This document shows positions 47,744-57,324 of a stretch of 64,000 nt of DNA, piece by piece (within the stretch, counting starts at the first letter, position 1; each line of letters begins with the position of its first letter). The position numbers and the translations under genes are program-made. The stretch is from Burkholderia dolosa (lineage in GTDB: Bacteria; Pseudomonadota; Gammaproteobacteria; Burkholderiales; Burkholderiaceae): the NCBI RefSeq assembly GCF_902499135.1, contig NZ_CABVPR010000026.1, forward strand, positions 17,573 to 81,572. The letters are read 5' to 3'. The notes beneath the pieces were generated by a model, which made no database searches, was not told the DNA's origin, and saw only the letters and a program-made list of their open reading frames with translations.

Positions 47744-49264
47744 ATGCATGATTTTCCCTTGCTGAGCCTGGCAATCTGGGCTCCGATCCTGTTCGGCACG
47801 TGTCTGTTGCGCGCTGGTTCCGACCGCCATGCGCGTCGCACGAGAGTCGTCGCGCTCGTCGGTGCGCTCGTGGGCCTGGCGACCGTCGTTCCGCTCGTTG
47901 CCGGCTTCGATCCGCATTCGGCCGCAATGCAGTTCGTCGAACGGCGCGACTGGCTTGCGGCGTTCGACGCCGGATGGCGCGTCGGCATCGACGGCGCTTC
48001 GATTTGGCTCGTCGCGCTCACCGCGTTCACGACGGTCGTGGTCGTGCTTGCGTCGTGGACGTCGATCACGGTGCGCGTCGCGCAGTACTACGCGTCGTTC
48101 CTGATCCTGTCCGGCCTGATGGTCGGCGTGTTCGTCGCGCAGGACGGGCTGCTGTTCTTCGTCTTCTTCGAAGCGACGCTGATTCCGCTGTACCTGCTGA
48201 TCGGCACGTGGGGGCGCGAGCATCGCGTGCACGCGGCCGTGAAGTTCTTCTTCGTCTCGTTCGCCGGATCGCTGCTGCTGCTCGCGGCGATGCTGTACCT
48301 GTACGCGAAGTCGCATACGTTCGACATGAGCGCGTGGCGCACGCTGCAGTTCGGCTTCGCGCCGCAGCTGCTGGTGTTCGTCGGCTTCTTCGCCGCGTTC
48401 GCGGTCAAGGTGCCGATGTGGCCGGTGCATACGTGGCTGCGCGACGTCTATACCGACGGCCCGACCGGCGCCGCGCTGATGCTCGCGATGCTGAAGCTCG
48501 GCGGCTACGGTTTCCTGCGCTTCGCGTTGCCGATCACGCCCGACGCCAGCCATTTCTTCGCACCGGCTGTCATCGCGCTGTCGCTGTTCGCGATCGTCTA
48601 CGCGAGCCTGATCGCACTCGCGCAAACCGACCTCGGCAAGCTGCTCGCGTATTCGACGGTCGCGCACATGGGGATCGTCACGCTCGGATTGTTCCTGTTC
48701 AACCGGATCGGCGTCGAAGGCGCGATCGTTCAGCTGGTGTCTTACGGATTCGTCGCGGGCGCGATGCTGTTGTGCGTGAGCGTGCTCGTCGAGCGCACGA
48801 AGGAGCGCGAAATCGCCGCGTACGGCGGCGTGGCCGGCGTGATGCCGCGTTTCGCGACGTTCGCGCTGCTGTTCGCGATGGCGAACGTCGGCTTGCCGGG
48901 CACGTCGGGCTTCGTCGGCGAGTTCATGGTGATCATGGGCGCGATTCGCTTCAATTTCTGGATCGGCGCGATCGCCGCGCTGACGCTGATCCTCAGCGCG
49001 GCGTACACGTTGTGGATGCTCAAGCGCGTCGTGTTCGGCAAGGTCGCGAACGCGCGCATCGCGAAGCTCGTCGACCTGAATCGCCGCGAGATCGCGATGT
49101 TCGCGTCGCTTGCGCTGATCGTGCTGGCGGTCGGCATCGATCCGAAGCCGTTTACCGACGCGATCGATCCGACCGTCGGCCGGCTGATCGACGACGCGAG
49201 TCATTCGAAGCTGCCGCCAGCCGATTCCGTCTCGCCGACGCAGGTCGCGTCCGCGCACGGCTGA
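47744..49264 (+). CDS. Stand-alone NuoM-like proton-translocating subunit
   Basis: A 506-residue polytopic membrane protein of the NuoM/MrpD antiporter-like family, about 13-14 helices. Residues for proton transfer in complex I are kept: Glu143 in VFFEATLIPLYLLIG, Lys222 in AFAVKVPMWPVHTWLRD and Lys251 in KLGGYGFLRF. No other nuo gene is nearby; instead cyoA follows after 267 bases. It may be a divergent complex I subunit paralogue, part of an ion pump, or a partner of the oxidase. The ATG at 47744 (MHDFPLLSLAIWAP) is the natural start. Confidence 0.9.
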   Translation: MHDFPLLSLAIWAPILFGTCLLRAGSDRHARRTRVVALVGALVGLATVVPLVAGFDPHSAAMQFVERRDWLAAFDAGWRVGIDGASIWLVALTAFTTVVVVLASWTSITVRVAQYYASFLILSGLMVGVFVAQDGLLFFVFFEATLIPLYLLIGTWGREHRVHAAVKFFFVSFAGSLLLLAAMLYLYAKSHTFDMSAWRTLQFGFAPQLLVFVGFFAAFAVKVPMWPVHTWLRDVYTDGPTGAALMLAMLKLGGYGFLRFALPITPDASHFFAPAVIALSLFAIVYASLIALAQTDLGKLLAYSTVAHMGIVTLGLFLFNRIGVEGAIVQLVSYGFVAGAMLLCVSVLVERTKEREIAAYGGVAGVMPRFATFALLFAMANVGLPGTSGFVGEFMVIMGAIRFNFWIGAIAALTLILSAAYTLWMLKRVVFGKVANARIAKLVDLNRREIAMFASLALIVLAVGIDPKPFTDAIDPTVGRLIDDASHSKLPPADSVSPTQVASAHG

Positions 49265-49457
49265 TCGCCGCCGCAGCATGCATCCGGCTCGCATCGCGCT
49301 GCGATGCGGCCGTTGCGCACGCATCGATCGTGGTCCGCCGCGCAATGCGGCCCACGCGCGCGGCCGCGCGAAATCGCCCCGCGACAATCTGTCTCACGGC
49401 GGATTTTGCAATGATGATTTGCCGTGCCCGCCGGTTTTTCATCGCAGTCGCGCGACG

Positions 49458-49463
49458 TATGAT
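49458..49463 (+). promoter_or_regulatory. Possible cyoA -10 element
   Basis: TATGAT lies 68 bases before the cyoA start with a weak T-rich -35 (TTTTTC, 17 bases upstream). It would allow cyoABCD to be transcribed apart from the NuoM-like gene. Confidence 0.3.
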
Positions 49464-49531
49464 GCGGCCACTTTCGTGAATCGGATGCGCATCGGGATAC
49501 GCAACGGATTCAATGACCCTCGGGCTGTGTA

Positions 49532-50419
49532 ATGAATAGAAGAGCTTCAAGAGGCGGGGCGGCGCTGATGTCGATCGGCGCGGCGCTGACCCTGTCAGGC
49601 TGTAATTTAGACGTTCTAAATCCGAAAGGAAGCGTGGGCGCCGCGGAAAAGGCGCTGATCGCGACGTCGACGTGGGCGATGCTGATCGTCGTCGTGCCCG
49701 TGATCGTACTCACGCTGTGGTTCGCATGGCGCTATCGCGCGTCGAACCGCAACGCGGCGTACGCGCCGAACTGGTCGCACTCGACCGCGATCGAGGTCGT
49801 GATCTGGACGGTGCCGACGCTGATCATCCTGTTCCTCGGCGTGCTCACGTGGAAGACCACGCACGAGCTCGATCCGTACAAGCCGCTCGAATCGTCGGTG
49901 AAGCCGATCGACGTCGAGGTCGTCGCGCTCGACTGGAAGTGGCTGTTCATCTATCCGGAGCTCGGGATCGCGTCGGTCAACCAGCTCGCGATTCCGGTCG
50001 GCACGCCGGTGAATTTCCGCATCACGTCCGATTCGGTGATGAACTCGTTCTTCATTCCGCAGCTCGGCGGCCAGGTCTATGCGATGGCCGGCATGCAGAC
50101 GCGTCTGCATCTGATCGCCGACGAACCGGGCAACTACGCGGGCACGTCCGCGAACTTCAGCGGCCGCGGCTTCTCGGACATGAAGTTCCGCACGCTTGCC
50201 GAGCCGCGCGAACAGTTCGACGCATGGGTGCGGAAGGTGAAGGCGTCTCCGGACCGGCTCGACGCGACGATGTACGGCACGGTCGCGCAGCCGAGCGAGA
50301 AGGCGCCGGTGCGCTACTTCTCGTCGGTCGATCCGCGGCTCTTCCACAACATCATCGCGAAATACAACGACGGCCACGTCCTCGATCTGAAGGACGCCGC
50401 CTGCGGCACGAAGGGGTAA
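49532..50419 (+). CDS. cyoA: Cytochrome bo quinol oxidase subunit II
   Basis: Subunit II of the bo-type terminal oxidase. It has 295 residues: lipoprotein-type signal with lipobox LSGC (Cys at 24), two membrane helices (about 42-65 and 85-110), and a periplasmic cupredoxin-like domain with [14 protein letters not shown]. The CuA cysteine ligands are absent, as expected of a quinol rather than cytochrome c oxidase. First of cyoABCD, 3 bases before cyoB. Confidence 0.96.
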   Translation: MNRRASRGGAALMSIGAALTLSGCNLDVLNPKGSVGAAEKALIATSTWAMLIVVVPVIVLTLWFAWRYRASNRNAAYAPNWSHSTAIEVVIWTVPTLIILFLGVLTWKTTHELDPYKPLESSVKPIDVEVVALDWKWLFIYPELGIASVNQLAIPVGTPVNFRITSDSVMNSFFIPQLGGQVYAMAGMQTRLHLIADEPGNYAGTSANFSGRGFSDMKFRTLAEPREQFDAWVRKVKASPDRLDATMYGTVAQPSEKAPVRYFSSVDPRLFHNIIAKYNDGHVLDLKDAACGTKG

Positions 50420-50422
50420 CGC

Positions 50423-52429
50423 ATGTTCGGCAAACTCACACTCTCGGCGATTCCGTTCGATCAGCCGATCATCATGGGGGCCGGCGCGTTCATGGCGCTG
50501 GTCGTCGTGGGCATCCTCGCCGCGCTGACGATCACCGGCCGCTGGAAGTGGCTGTGGACGGAATGGCTGACGACGGTCGATCACAAGAAGCTCGGCGTGA
50601 TGTACATCATCGTCGCGCTGATCATGCTGCTGCGCGGCTTCGCGGACGCGATCATGATGCGCATGCAGCTCGCGCTCGCGTACAACGCGCCCGGCTATCT
50701 GCCGCCGCATCACTATGACCAGATCTTCACCGCGCACGGCGTGATCATGATCTTCTTCATGGCGATGGTGTTCATGGTCGGCCTGATGAACCTGATCGTG
50801 CCGCTGCAAATCGGCGCGCGCGACGTCGCGTTTCCGTTCATCAACTCGCTGTCGTTCTGGATGACGGCGGTCAGCGCGATCCTGATCAACATCTCGCTCG
50901 TGATCGGCGAGTTCGCGCAGACGGGCTGGCTCGCCTATCCGCCGTTGTCGGAGCTGCAGTTCAGCCCGGGAGTCGGCGTCGACTACTACCTGTGGGCATT
51001 GCAGATATCGGGCGTCGGCACGCTGCTGACGGGCGTGAACTTCTTCGTGACGATCATCAAGATGCGCGCGCCCGGCATGACGCTGATGAAGATGCCGGTG
51101 TTTACGTGGACGGCGCTCTGCACGAACGTGCTGATCATGGCGTCGTTTCCGATCCTGACCGCGACGCTCGCGCTGCTCGGCCTCGATCGTTACCTCGGCA
51201 TGCACTTCTTCACGAACGAAGCCGGCGGCAACGCGATGCTGTACCTGAACCTGATCTGGGCGTGGGGCCATCCGGAGGTGTACATCCTGATCCTGCCCGC
51301 GTTCGGGATCTTCTCGGAAGTCATCGCGACGTTCGCGAAGAAGCCGCTGTTCGGCTATAAGACGATGGTGTACGCGACGTGCGCGATCATGGTGCTGTCG
51401 TTCCTCGTGTGGCTGCATCACTTCTTCACGATGGGCTCCGGTGCGAACGTGAACGCGTTCTTCGGGATCATGACGATGATCATCGCGATTCCGACCGGCG
51501 TGAAGGTGTTCAACTGGCTGTTTACGATGTATCGCGGCCGGATCCGGTTCACGACGCCCGTGCTGTGGACGATCGGTTTCATGGTCACGTTCACGCTCGG
51601 CGGGATGACCGGCGTGATGATGGCGATCCCCGGCGCGGATTTCGTGCTGCACAACAGCCTGTTCCTGATCGCGCATTTCCATAACGTGATCATCGGCGGC
51701 GTGCTGTTCGGCTATCTCGCGGGCTTCAACTACTGGTTCCCGAAAGCGTTCGGCTTCAAGCTGAACGAGAAGCTCGGCAAGGCCGCGTTCTGGTTCTGGC
51801 AGGTGGGCTTCTACGTCGCGTTCGTGCCGCTGTACGTACTGGGCTTCATGGGCATGACGCGCCGCCTGAACCACTACGACAATCCGGCCTGGCATCCGTG
51901 GCTGCTCGTCGCCGCGTTCGGCGCCGTGCTGATCGCGATCGGCATCGCGTGCCAGCTGCTGCAGCTCGTCGTCAGCATCCGCAACCGCAACCTGCCCGCG
52001 TATCGCGACACGTCCGGCGATCCGTGGGGCGGCCGCACGCTCGAGTGGGCGACCACGTCGCCGCCGGCCGCGTACAACTTCGCGGTGATCCCGCAGGTGC
52101 GCACGCTCGACGCGTACGCGGACATGAAGGCGCGCGGCGACGGCCGGCCCGATCCGGCGGCGATCCGCGACATACACATGCCGTCGAATACGTGCGCGGG
52201 TCTCGTGATCGGCATCTTCAGCCTCGTGCTCGGTTTCGCGCTGGTGTGGCACATCTGGTGGCTCGCGATCGCGGGGCTCGTCGGCATCGTCGCGACGCTC
52301 GTGATCTACAGCTCGCGCGATAACGACGGCTATTACATTCCGGCGTCGACGGTGCGCAAGATCGAAGAGAAGCAGTCGACGAAGCGCGTGACCGCGCGTG
52401 TCGACGACGTGGAACTGGAGGCCAACTGA
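50423..52429 (+). CDS. cyoB: Cytochrome bo quinol oxidase subunit I
   Basis: The catalytic haem-copper subunit with 668 residues and about 15 membrane helices. [11 protein letters not shown] carries a low-spin haem histidine, [17 protein letters not shown] the CuB His and cross-linked Tyr, WLHHFFT the two other CuB histidines, and HFHNVIIGG the binuclear and low-spin haem histidines. D- and K-channel regions appear normal. The TGA overlaps the cyoC ATG by one base. Confidence 0.98.
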   Translation: MFGKLTLSAIPFDQPIIMGAGAFMALVVVGILAALTITGRWKWLWTEWLTTVDHKKLGVMYIIVALIMLLRGFADAIMMRMQLALAYNAPGYLPPHHYDQIFTAHGVIMIFFMAMVFMVGLMNLIVPLQIGARDVAFPFINSLSFWMTAVSAILINISLVIGEFAQTGWLAYPPLSELQFSPGVGVDYYLWALQISGVGTLLTGVNFFVTIIKMRAPGMTLMKMPVFTWTALCTNVLIMASFPILTATLALLGLDRYLGMHFFTNEAGGNAMLYLNLIWAWGHPEVYILILPAFGIFSEVIATFAKKPLFGYKTMVYATCAIMVLSFLVWLHHFFTMGSGANVNAFFGIMTMIIAIPTGVKVFNWLFTMYRGRIRFTTPVLWTIGFMVTFTLGGMTGVMMAIPGADFVLHNSLFLIAHFHNVIIGGVLFGYLAGFNYWFPKAFGFKLNEKLGKAAFWFWQVGFYVAFVPLYVLGFMGMTRRLNHYDNPAWHPWLLVAAFGAVLIAIGIACQLLQLVVSIRNRNLPAYRDTSGDPWGGRTLEWATTSPPAAYNFAVIPQVRTLDAYADMKARGDGRPDPAAIRDIHMPSNTCAGLVIGIFSLVLGFALVWHIWWLAIAGLVGIVATLVIYSSRDNDGYYIPASTVRKIEEKQSTKRVTARVDDVELEAN

Positions 52430-53037
52430 TGTTGCAGAAAACCTTGAGCGCAACCCTGCTCGAGCACGACGACCATCCGCCGTCGCATTCGGTGTTCGGT
52501 TTCTGGCTGTACCTGATGACCGACTGCGTGATCTTCGCCGCGCTGTTCGCGACGTTCGCGGTGCTCGGCAACCAGTACGCAGGCGGTCCGACCGCGAAGG
52601 ACCTGTTCGACATCCCGGGCGTCGCGGTCGAAACCGCCGCGCTGCTGCTGTCGAGCATCACGTACGGATTCGCGATGCTGGCCGCGTACAGGCAACGGCG
52701 CGGCGCGCTGCTCGCGTGGCTCGCGGTCACGTTCGTGCTCGGCGCGGCGTTTCTCGCGATGGAGTTGCGCGAGTTCGCGCATCTGATCGCGGAAGGCGCC
52801 GGCCCGCAGCGCAGCGCGTTCCTGTCGGCGTTCTTCACGCTGGTCGGCACGCACGGGCTGCACGTGACGGTCGGCCTGCTGTGGATGATCGTGCTGGCCG
52901 CGCAGATCGTGCTGCGCAGCGGCGATCTGACCGATCGCGACCTGCGCCGCCTGACATGCCTGAGCCTTTTCTGGCACTTCCTCGACATCGTGTGGATCTG
53001 CGTGTTTTCCTTTGTCTATCTTGCGAGCGTGATCTAA
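52429..53037 (+). CDS. cyoC: Cytochrome bo quinol oxidase subunit III
   Basis: A five-helix membrane subunit of 202 residues, with [20 protein letters not shown] at the first helix and [14 protein letters not shown] near residue 143. It supports the stability of subunit I. Overlaps cyoB by one base, and cyoD starts at the base after its stop. Confidence 0.97.
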   Translation: MLQKTLSATLLEHDDHPPSHSVFGFWLYLMTDCVIFAALFATFAVLGNQYAGGPTAKDLFDIPGVAVETAALLLSSITYGFAMLAAYRQRRGALLAWLAVTFVLGAAFLAMELREFAHLIAEGAGPQRSAFLSAFFTLVGTHGLHVTVGLLWMIVLAAQIVLRSGDLTDRDLRRLTCLSLFWHFLDIVWICVFSFVYLASVI

Positions 53038-53370
53038 ATGGCCCATTCGCATTCGTCTCAACTCGAAGAAGGGCACGGCAGCGTCGGCGGCTACGTCGCC
53101 GGTTTCATCCTGTCGGTGCTGCTGACGGCCGCGTCGTTCGGTCTCGTGATGGGCGGCGTGCTGTCGCCGCACGCGTCGCTGATCGCGCTCGCGGCGCTCG
53201 CGTTCGTGCAGATCGTCGTGCACCTCGTGTACTTCCTGCACATGAACGGCTCGTCGGGCCAGCGCTGGAACGTGATGGCGTTCAGCTACACGGTGCTGAC
53301 CGCCGCGATTCTGATCGTCGGCACGCTGTGGGTGATGCACAACGTGAGCATGAACATGATGTCGCGCTGA
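53038..53370 (+). CDS. cyoD: Cytochrome bo quinol oxidase subunit IV
   Basis: A three-helix membrane subunit of 110 residues (GYVAGFILSVLLTAASFGLV, FVQIVVHLVYFLHM), matching CyoD in length. Last gene of the operon; a terminator follows 33 bases later. No cyoE (haem O synthase) is present, so haem O must come from a gene elsewhere. Confidence 0.96.
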   Translation: MAHSHSSQLEEGHGSVGGYVAGFILSVLLTAASFGLVMGGVLSPHASLIALAALAFVQIVVHLVYFLHMNGSSGQRWNVMAFSYTVLTAAILIVGTLWVMHNVSMNMMSR

Positions 53371-53688
53371 GCGGCGTCGCGGTGCATCGCGCCGGCCATG
53401 AAGAAGCGGCACGCGTGTGCCGCTTTTTTTTGCCCGCGGCGCGCGTCGCGGACGTTGCGCCCGCATCGTCCCGGGGCGGGCGGCGGGCCGGCGCGAAGTC
53501 GCCGGAACGCAGTATGATTCGGGCGGCCCGGCGTCCGGCCCGCGGGATCGCGCCGCCGATTGTTACAAGACGTTAGCGCCCGGTTCCGGTTGCGATGCCG
53601 TGCATCAGTTCTTACAAACGTGAAATATGCAGCGGCGGCGCTTGTCGCTATAGTCGAATCACACATGAAACAACTCGAAGAGGAATCC
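53371..53688 (+). other. Intergenic region after cyoD (318 bases)
   Basis: Contains the cyo terminator and then GC-rich sequence with no supported gene. The promoter of the downstream exported protein must lie here; TATAGT (53650-53655) is a weak -10 candidate. Confidence 0.5.
53404..53431 (+). terminator. Intrinsic terminator of cyoABCD
   Basis: AAGCGGCAC / GTGCCGCTT with loop GCGT, followed by a run of T to 53431. Confidence 0.9.
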
Positions 53689-54054
53689 ATGAAGACCTTG
53701 CGTGTTGCGTCGCTCTTGACCGCGCTGTCGACCGGGACGGCGGCCTTGCTCGTGTCGGGCGCAGCAATGGCGGGAGTCAATGTCGGGATCAACGTCGGCG
53801 TGCCGGCGCCGGTCTACGTCGCGCCCGCGCCCGTCTATGCGCCGCCGCCACCGCCGGTCGTGTATCAGCCCGCGCCGGTCTATGCGCCGGCGCCGGTTTA
53901 CGGGCCCGCGCCGGCGATCGTGATCGGCTGGCATGGCGACCGCTACTGGGACGGCCACCGCTACTGGGCGCGCGAAGAGTGGTATCGCCATCACGGTCGC
54001 GGCTGGGGCGACCGCGGCCACTGGGATCACGGCCGTCACAACGGCTGGCGCTGA
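53689..54054 (+). CDS. Small exported protein with Pro-Ala-Pro-Val-Tyr repeats
   Basis: A 121-residue protein with a signal peptide (MKTLRVASLLTALSTGTAAL, cleavage after AMA). The middle repeats PAPVYVAPAPVYAPPPPP and PAPVYAPAPVYGPAPA. The C-terminus is rich in Trp, His, Arg and Gly (WHGDRYWDGHRYWAREEWY). I recognise the general type, small YXW-rich exported proteins of Burkholderia and relatives, but no function. AGAGGA precedes the ATG closely; an ATG 24 bases upstream would put charged residues before the signal and is less likely. Confidence 0.8.
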   Translation: MKTLRVASLLTALSTGTAALLVSGAAMAGVNVGINVGVPAPVYVAPAPVYAPPPPPVVYQPAPVYAPAPVYGPAPAIVIGWHGDRYWDGHRYWAREEWYRHHGRGWGDRGHWDHGRHNGWR

Positions 54055-54093
54055 TGTTCCGCGACGCACGCGCGACGCGTGCGTGCGAGCCGA

Positions 54094-54120
54094 AAACCGC
54101 CCGCGGGGCGGTTTCTTTTT
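54094..54120 (+). terminator. Intrinsic terminator after the Pro/Tyr-repeat gene
   Basis: AAACCGCCC / GGGCGGTTT around GCG, followed by CTTTTT. Confidence 0.88.
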
Positions 54121-54265
54121 GCCGGGCGTTTGCCGGGCGCGCCTGCGCGCGAATGCGGCATCCTGCAGCCGCGTCGCGCGCGAAAACCGCATCGCTGGCT
54201 CGAAGTCGAATTGAATGGGTAGAATCGTTCCCGCGTGACTTCCCTCAATCGACCGACCAGCCTCT

Positions 54266-56149
54266 ATGACGAAGGGTTCGCCCCGTGTCGCCGCCGCGCG
54301 GATCCGCTTCAGCGCGGCGTGCATGATTCGCAGCGCCGTGCGCGCGACCGCCGTGTTTGCGATGCACGCCGCGTTGGCCGCGACGGCCGCACATGCGGCG
54401 TATGCGATCGCGCAGTACGGCGAGCCGAAATATCCGCCGGGCTTCAAGCATTTCGACTACGTGAACCCCGACGCGCCGAAGGGCGGCACGCTCGTGCTCG
54501 CGAACCCGAACCGGCTCACGTCGTTCGACAAGTTCAATCCGTACACGATGCGCGGCAATCCGGCGCCCGGCATCGACATGCTGTTCGAGAGCCTGACGAC
54601 CGGCAGCTCCGACGAACCGGCTTCCGCATACGGGCTGCTCGCCGACGACATCGACGTCGCGCCCGACCGCCGCTCGGTCACGTTCCATCTGAACCCGCGC
54701 GCACGCTTCTCGAACGGCGACCCGGTCACGGCCGACGACGTCAAGTACTCGTTCGACACGCTGAAGAGCAAGCTCGCCGCGCCGCAGTTCGGCGCGTATT
54801 TCGCGGAGATCGCGAAGGCCGTCGTCGTCGACCGCTCGACGGTCCGCTTCGAATTCCGCAGCGCGAATCGCGAGCTGCCGCTGATCGCGGGCGGCGTGCC
54901 GGTGTTTTCCCGCAAGTGGGGACTGCGCGCGGACGGCTCGCGCATCCCGTTCGACCAGCTCGCGTTCGAGCAGCCGATCGGCAGCGGCCCGTACCTGATC
55001 GAGCATTACGACAACGGCCGCACGATCACGTACCGGCGCAACCCCGCGTACTGGGGCGCGGATCTGCCGGTGCGGGTCGGCACCAACAACTTCGAGCGGA
55101 TCGTCTACAAGCTGTACGGCGACGGCGTCGCAAGGCTCGAGGCGTTCAAGGCCGGCGAATACGATGTGCTGGTCGAGTACATCGCGCGCAACTGGGCGCG
55201 GCGCGACGTCGGCAAGCGCTTCGACAGCGGCGAGCTCGTCAAGCGCGAATTCCGCCAGCACAACGGCGCCGGCATGCAGGGCTTCTTCATGAACCTGCGC
55301 CGGCCGCTGTTTCGCGACGTGCGCGTGCGCGAGGCGCTCGATCTCGCGTTCGACTTCGAATGGCTGAACCGTCAGCTGTTCTATGGCGCGTATACGCGCC
55401 TCGACAGCTATTTCGCCGACACCGATCTGCAGGCACGCGGCACGCCGAGCGCAGGCGAGCTGAAGCTGCTCGAGCCGCTGCGCGCGCAGCTCGACCCGGC
55501 CGTGTTCGGCCCGATGGTCGCGCAGCCGGACACGAATCCGCCGGGCTCGCTGCGCGCGAATCTGCTGAAGGCGCGCGCGCTGCTCGCGCAGGCGGGCTGG
55601 ACTTACCGCGACGGCGCGCTGCGCAATGCGAACGGCGAGCCGTTCACGTTCGAGATCCTCGACGACTCCGGATCGGCGATGCAGCCGGTCGTGACCGCGT
55701 ACCAGCGCAATCTCGCGAAGCTCGGCATCGACGCGCGCTTTCGTACCGCGGATTTCGCGCTGCTGCAAAAGCGCCTCGACGCGTTCGACTACGACATGAC
55801 GACGGTCCGCTATCCGGGCGTGCAGGTGCCTGGCTCCGAGCAGCTCGCGCGTTTCGGCAGCCGCTTCGCGGACGAGCAGGGCTCGGACAACATCATCGGC
55901 CTGAAGTCGCCGGCCGTCGATGCGTTGCTGAAGGCGCTCGCCGCCGCGCAGACGCGCGACGAGCTGCTCGACGCGACGCACGCGCTCGACCGCGTGCTGA
56001 TGCACGGCTATTACGCGATCCCGCAGTGGTACAGCACGACGCACCGGATCGCATACAAGCGCACGCTCGCCTATCCGCAGACGCTGCCGCTGTACTATTC
56101 GGCCGAGGGCTGGGTCGTGTCGACCTGGTGGGCGAAGCCCGATCACTGA
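54266..56149 (+). CDS. yejA: Peptide ABC transporter substrate-binding protein (YejA type)
   Basis: A periplasmic binding protein of 627 residues in the SBP_bac_5 (DppA/OppA) class. The long Arg-rich signal peptide ends near AAHAAYA. The mature start AIAQYGEPKYPPGFKHFDYVNPDAPKGG is characteristic of YejA, the receptor for microcin C-like and other peptides. Domain features include FDKFNPYTMRG and GLLADDIDVAPDRRSVTF. First gene of a four-gene importer; yejB starts 52 bases later. Confidence 0.93.
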   Translation: MTKGSPRVAAARIRFSAACMIRSAVRATAVFAMHAALAATAAHAAYAIAQYGEPKYPPGFKHFDYVNPDAPKGGTLVLANPNRLTSFDKFNPYTMRGNPAPGIDMLFESLTTGSSDEPASAYGLLADDIDVAPDRRSVTFHLNPRARFSNGDPVTADDVKYSFDTLKSKLAAPQFGAYFAEIAKAVVVDRSTVRFEFRSANRELPLIAGGVPVFSRKWGLRADGSRIPFDQLAFEQPIGSGPYLIEHYDNGRTITYRRNPAYWGADLPVRVGTNNFERIVYKLYGDGVARLEAFKAGEYDVLVEYIARNWARRDVGKRFDSGELVKREFRQHNGAGMQGFFMNLRRPLFRDVRVREALDLAFDFEWLNRQLFYGAYTRLDSYFADTDLQARGTPSAGELKLLEPLRAQLDPAVFGPMVAQPDTNPPGSLRANLLKARALLAQAGWTYRDGALRNANGEPFTFEILDDSGSAMQPVVTAYQRNLAKLGIDARFRTADFALLQKRLDAFDYDMTTVRYPGVQVPGSEQLARFGSRFADEQGSDNIIGLKSPAVDALLKALAAAQTRDELLDATHALDRVLMHGYYAIPQWYSTTHRIAYKRTLAYPQTLPLYYSAEGWVVSTWWAKPDH

Positions 56150-56201
56150 TGTCCGCCGTCCGTTCGTTCAATCCCGCCTACCGATCGCGAGTCGACACCC
56201 T

Positions 56202-57245
56202 ATGTGGAGCTATATCCTCAAACGCGTGCTGCTGATGATTCCGACGCTCGTCGGCGTGCTGACCCTGACGTTCGCGGTGATCCAGTTCGTACCCGGCGGC
56301 CCGGTCGAGCAGGCCGTGCAGGAGCTGCGCAAGGGCGCGACGGAGCAGGGCGCGGTGCCGTTCGGGATGCGCGCGCATACGGGCGTCGATCCGCAGCAGC
56401 TCGCGCAGCTGAAAGCGCTGTACGGCTTCGACAAGCCGCCGCTCGAGCGCTACTGGCTGATGCTCGAGCGCTTTGCGCGCTTCGACCTCGGCGACAGCTA
56501 CTTTCGTCATCAGAGCGTGTGGTCGCTGATCGTGCAGAAGCTCCCGGTGTCGATCAGCATCGGGCTCTGGACGTTCTTCCTGACCTATCTGGTCTCCGTG
56601 CCGCTCGGCATCGCGAAGGCCGTGCGCAACGGCTCGCCGTTCGACGTCGCGACGAGCCTCGTCGTGCTGGTCGGCTATGCGATTCCGGGCTTCGTGCTCG
56701 GCGTGCTGCTGCTCGTGCTGTTCGGCGGCGGCTCGTTCTGGCAGCTCTTTCCGCTGCGCGGGCTCACGTCGGACAACTTCGCCGAGCTGTCGCTCGTCGG
56801 CAAGGTGCTCGATTATCTGTGGCACATCGCGCTGCCGATCACCGCGTCGGTCGTCGGCAGCTTCGCGGTCGTCACGATGCTGACGAAAAACGCGTTCCTC
56901 GACGAGATCCGCCGCCAGTACGTGCTGACCGCGCGCGCGAAAGGGCTGTCCGAGCGCACCGTGCTGTGGAAGCACGTGTTCCGCAACGCGATGCTGCCGC
57001 TGATCGTCGGCTTTCCGGCCGCGTTCATCGGCGCGTTCTTCACCGGCAGCCTGCTGATCGAGACGCTGTTCTCGCTCGACGGCCTCGGGCTGCTGTCGTA
57101 CGAGTCGGTCGTGCGCCGCGACTATCCGGTCGTGCTCGGCACGCTGTATCTGTTCACGCTGATCGGGCTCGCGACCAAGCTGATCTCCGACCTCTGCTAC
57201 GTGTGGGTCGACCCCCGCATTCAATTCGACAACCTGGAGCGCTGA
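56202..57245 (+). CDS. yejB: Peptide ABC transporter permease (YejB type)
   Basis: Inner-membrane permease of 347 residues with six helices. After the first helix (VLLMIPTLVGVLTLTFAVIQ) comes the typical FVPGGPVEQ segment. The EAA loop reads YVLTARAKGLSERTVLWKHV. Pairs with YejE to form the channel. The stop TGA is followed after one base by the ATG of a 25-codon mini-ORF that leads into yejE. Confidence 0.95.
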   Translation: MWSYILKRVLLMIPTLVGVLTLTFAVIQFVPGGPVEQAVQELRKGATEQGAVPFGMRAHTGVDPQQLAQLKALYGFDKPPLERYWLMLERFARFDLGDSYFRHQSVWSLIVQKLPVSISIGLWTFFLTYLVSVPLGIAKAVRNGSPFDVATSLVVLVGYAIPGFVLGVLLLVLFGGGSFWQLFPLRGLTSDNFAELSLVGKVLDYLWHIALPITASVVGSFAVVTMLTKNAFLDEIRRQYVLTARAKGLSERTVLWKHVFRNAMLPLIVGFPAAFIGAFFTGSLLIETLFSLDGLGLLSYESVVRRDYPVVLGTLYLFTLIGLATKLISDLCYVWVDPRIQFDNLER

Positions 57246-57246
57246 C

Positions 57247-57324
57247 ATGAAACCGTTCGTCCGCACGCCGCCGTCCGGCGCGTCCGTCCGCATGCCCGGC
57301 GTCGCCGGGCGAGGTGCGCGATGA
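57247..57324 (+). CDS. Possible 25-residue peptide bridging yejB and yejE
   Basis: An ATG one base after the yejB stop opens MKPFVRTPPSGASVRMPGVA and ends at a TGA overlapping the yejE ATG as ATGA. The frame differs from yejE. It may only keep ribosomes coupled across the gap, and I have no evidence that the peptide itself is stable or conserved. Confidence 0.35.
   Translation: MKPFVRTPPSGASVRMPGVAGRGAR

Noticed and set aside
49616-52453. Minus-strand open frame of 945 codons opposite cyoA and cyoB
   Set aside because: Highly charged His/Arg/Asp/Glu-rich translation is the mirror of hydrophobic membrane protein codons.
53800-53930. Repeated GCGCCGGTCTA-type units taken for a CRISPR or tandem DNA repeat
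   Set aside because: They are in-frame codons for the PAPVY protein repeats, with no spacers.
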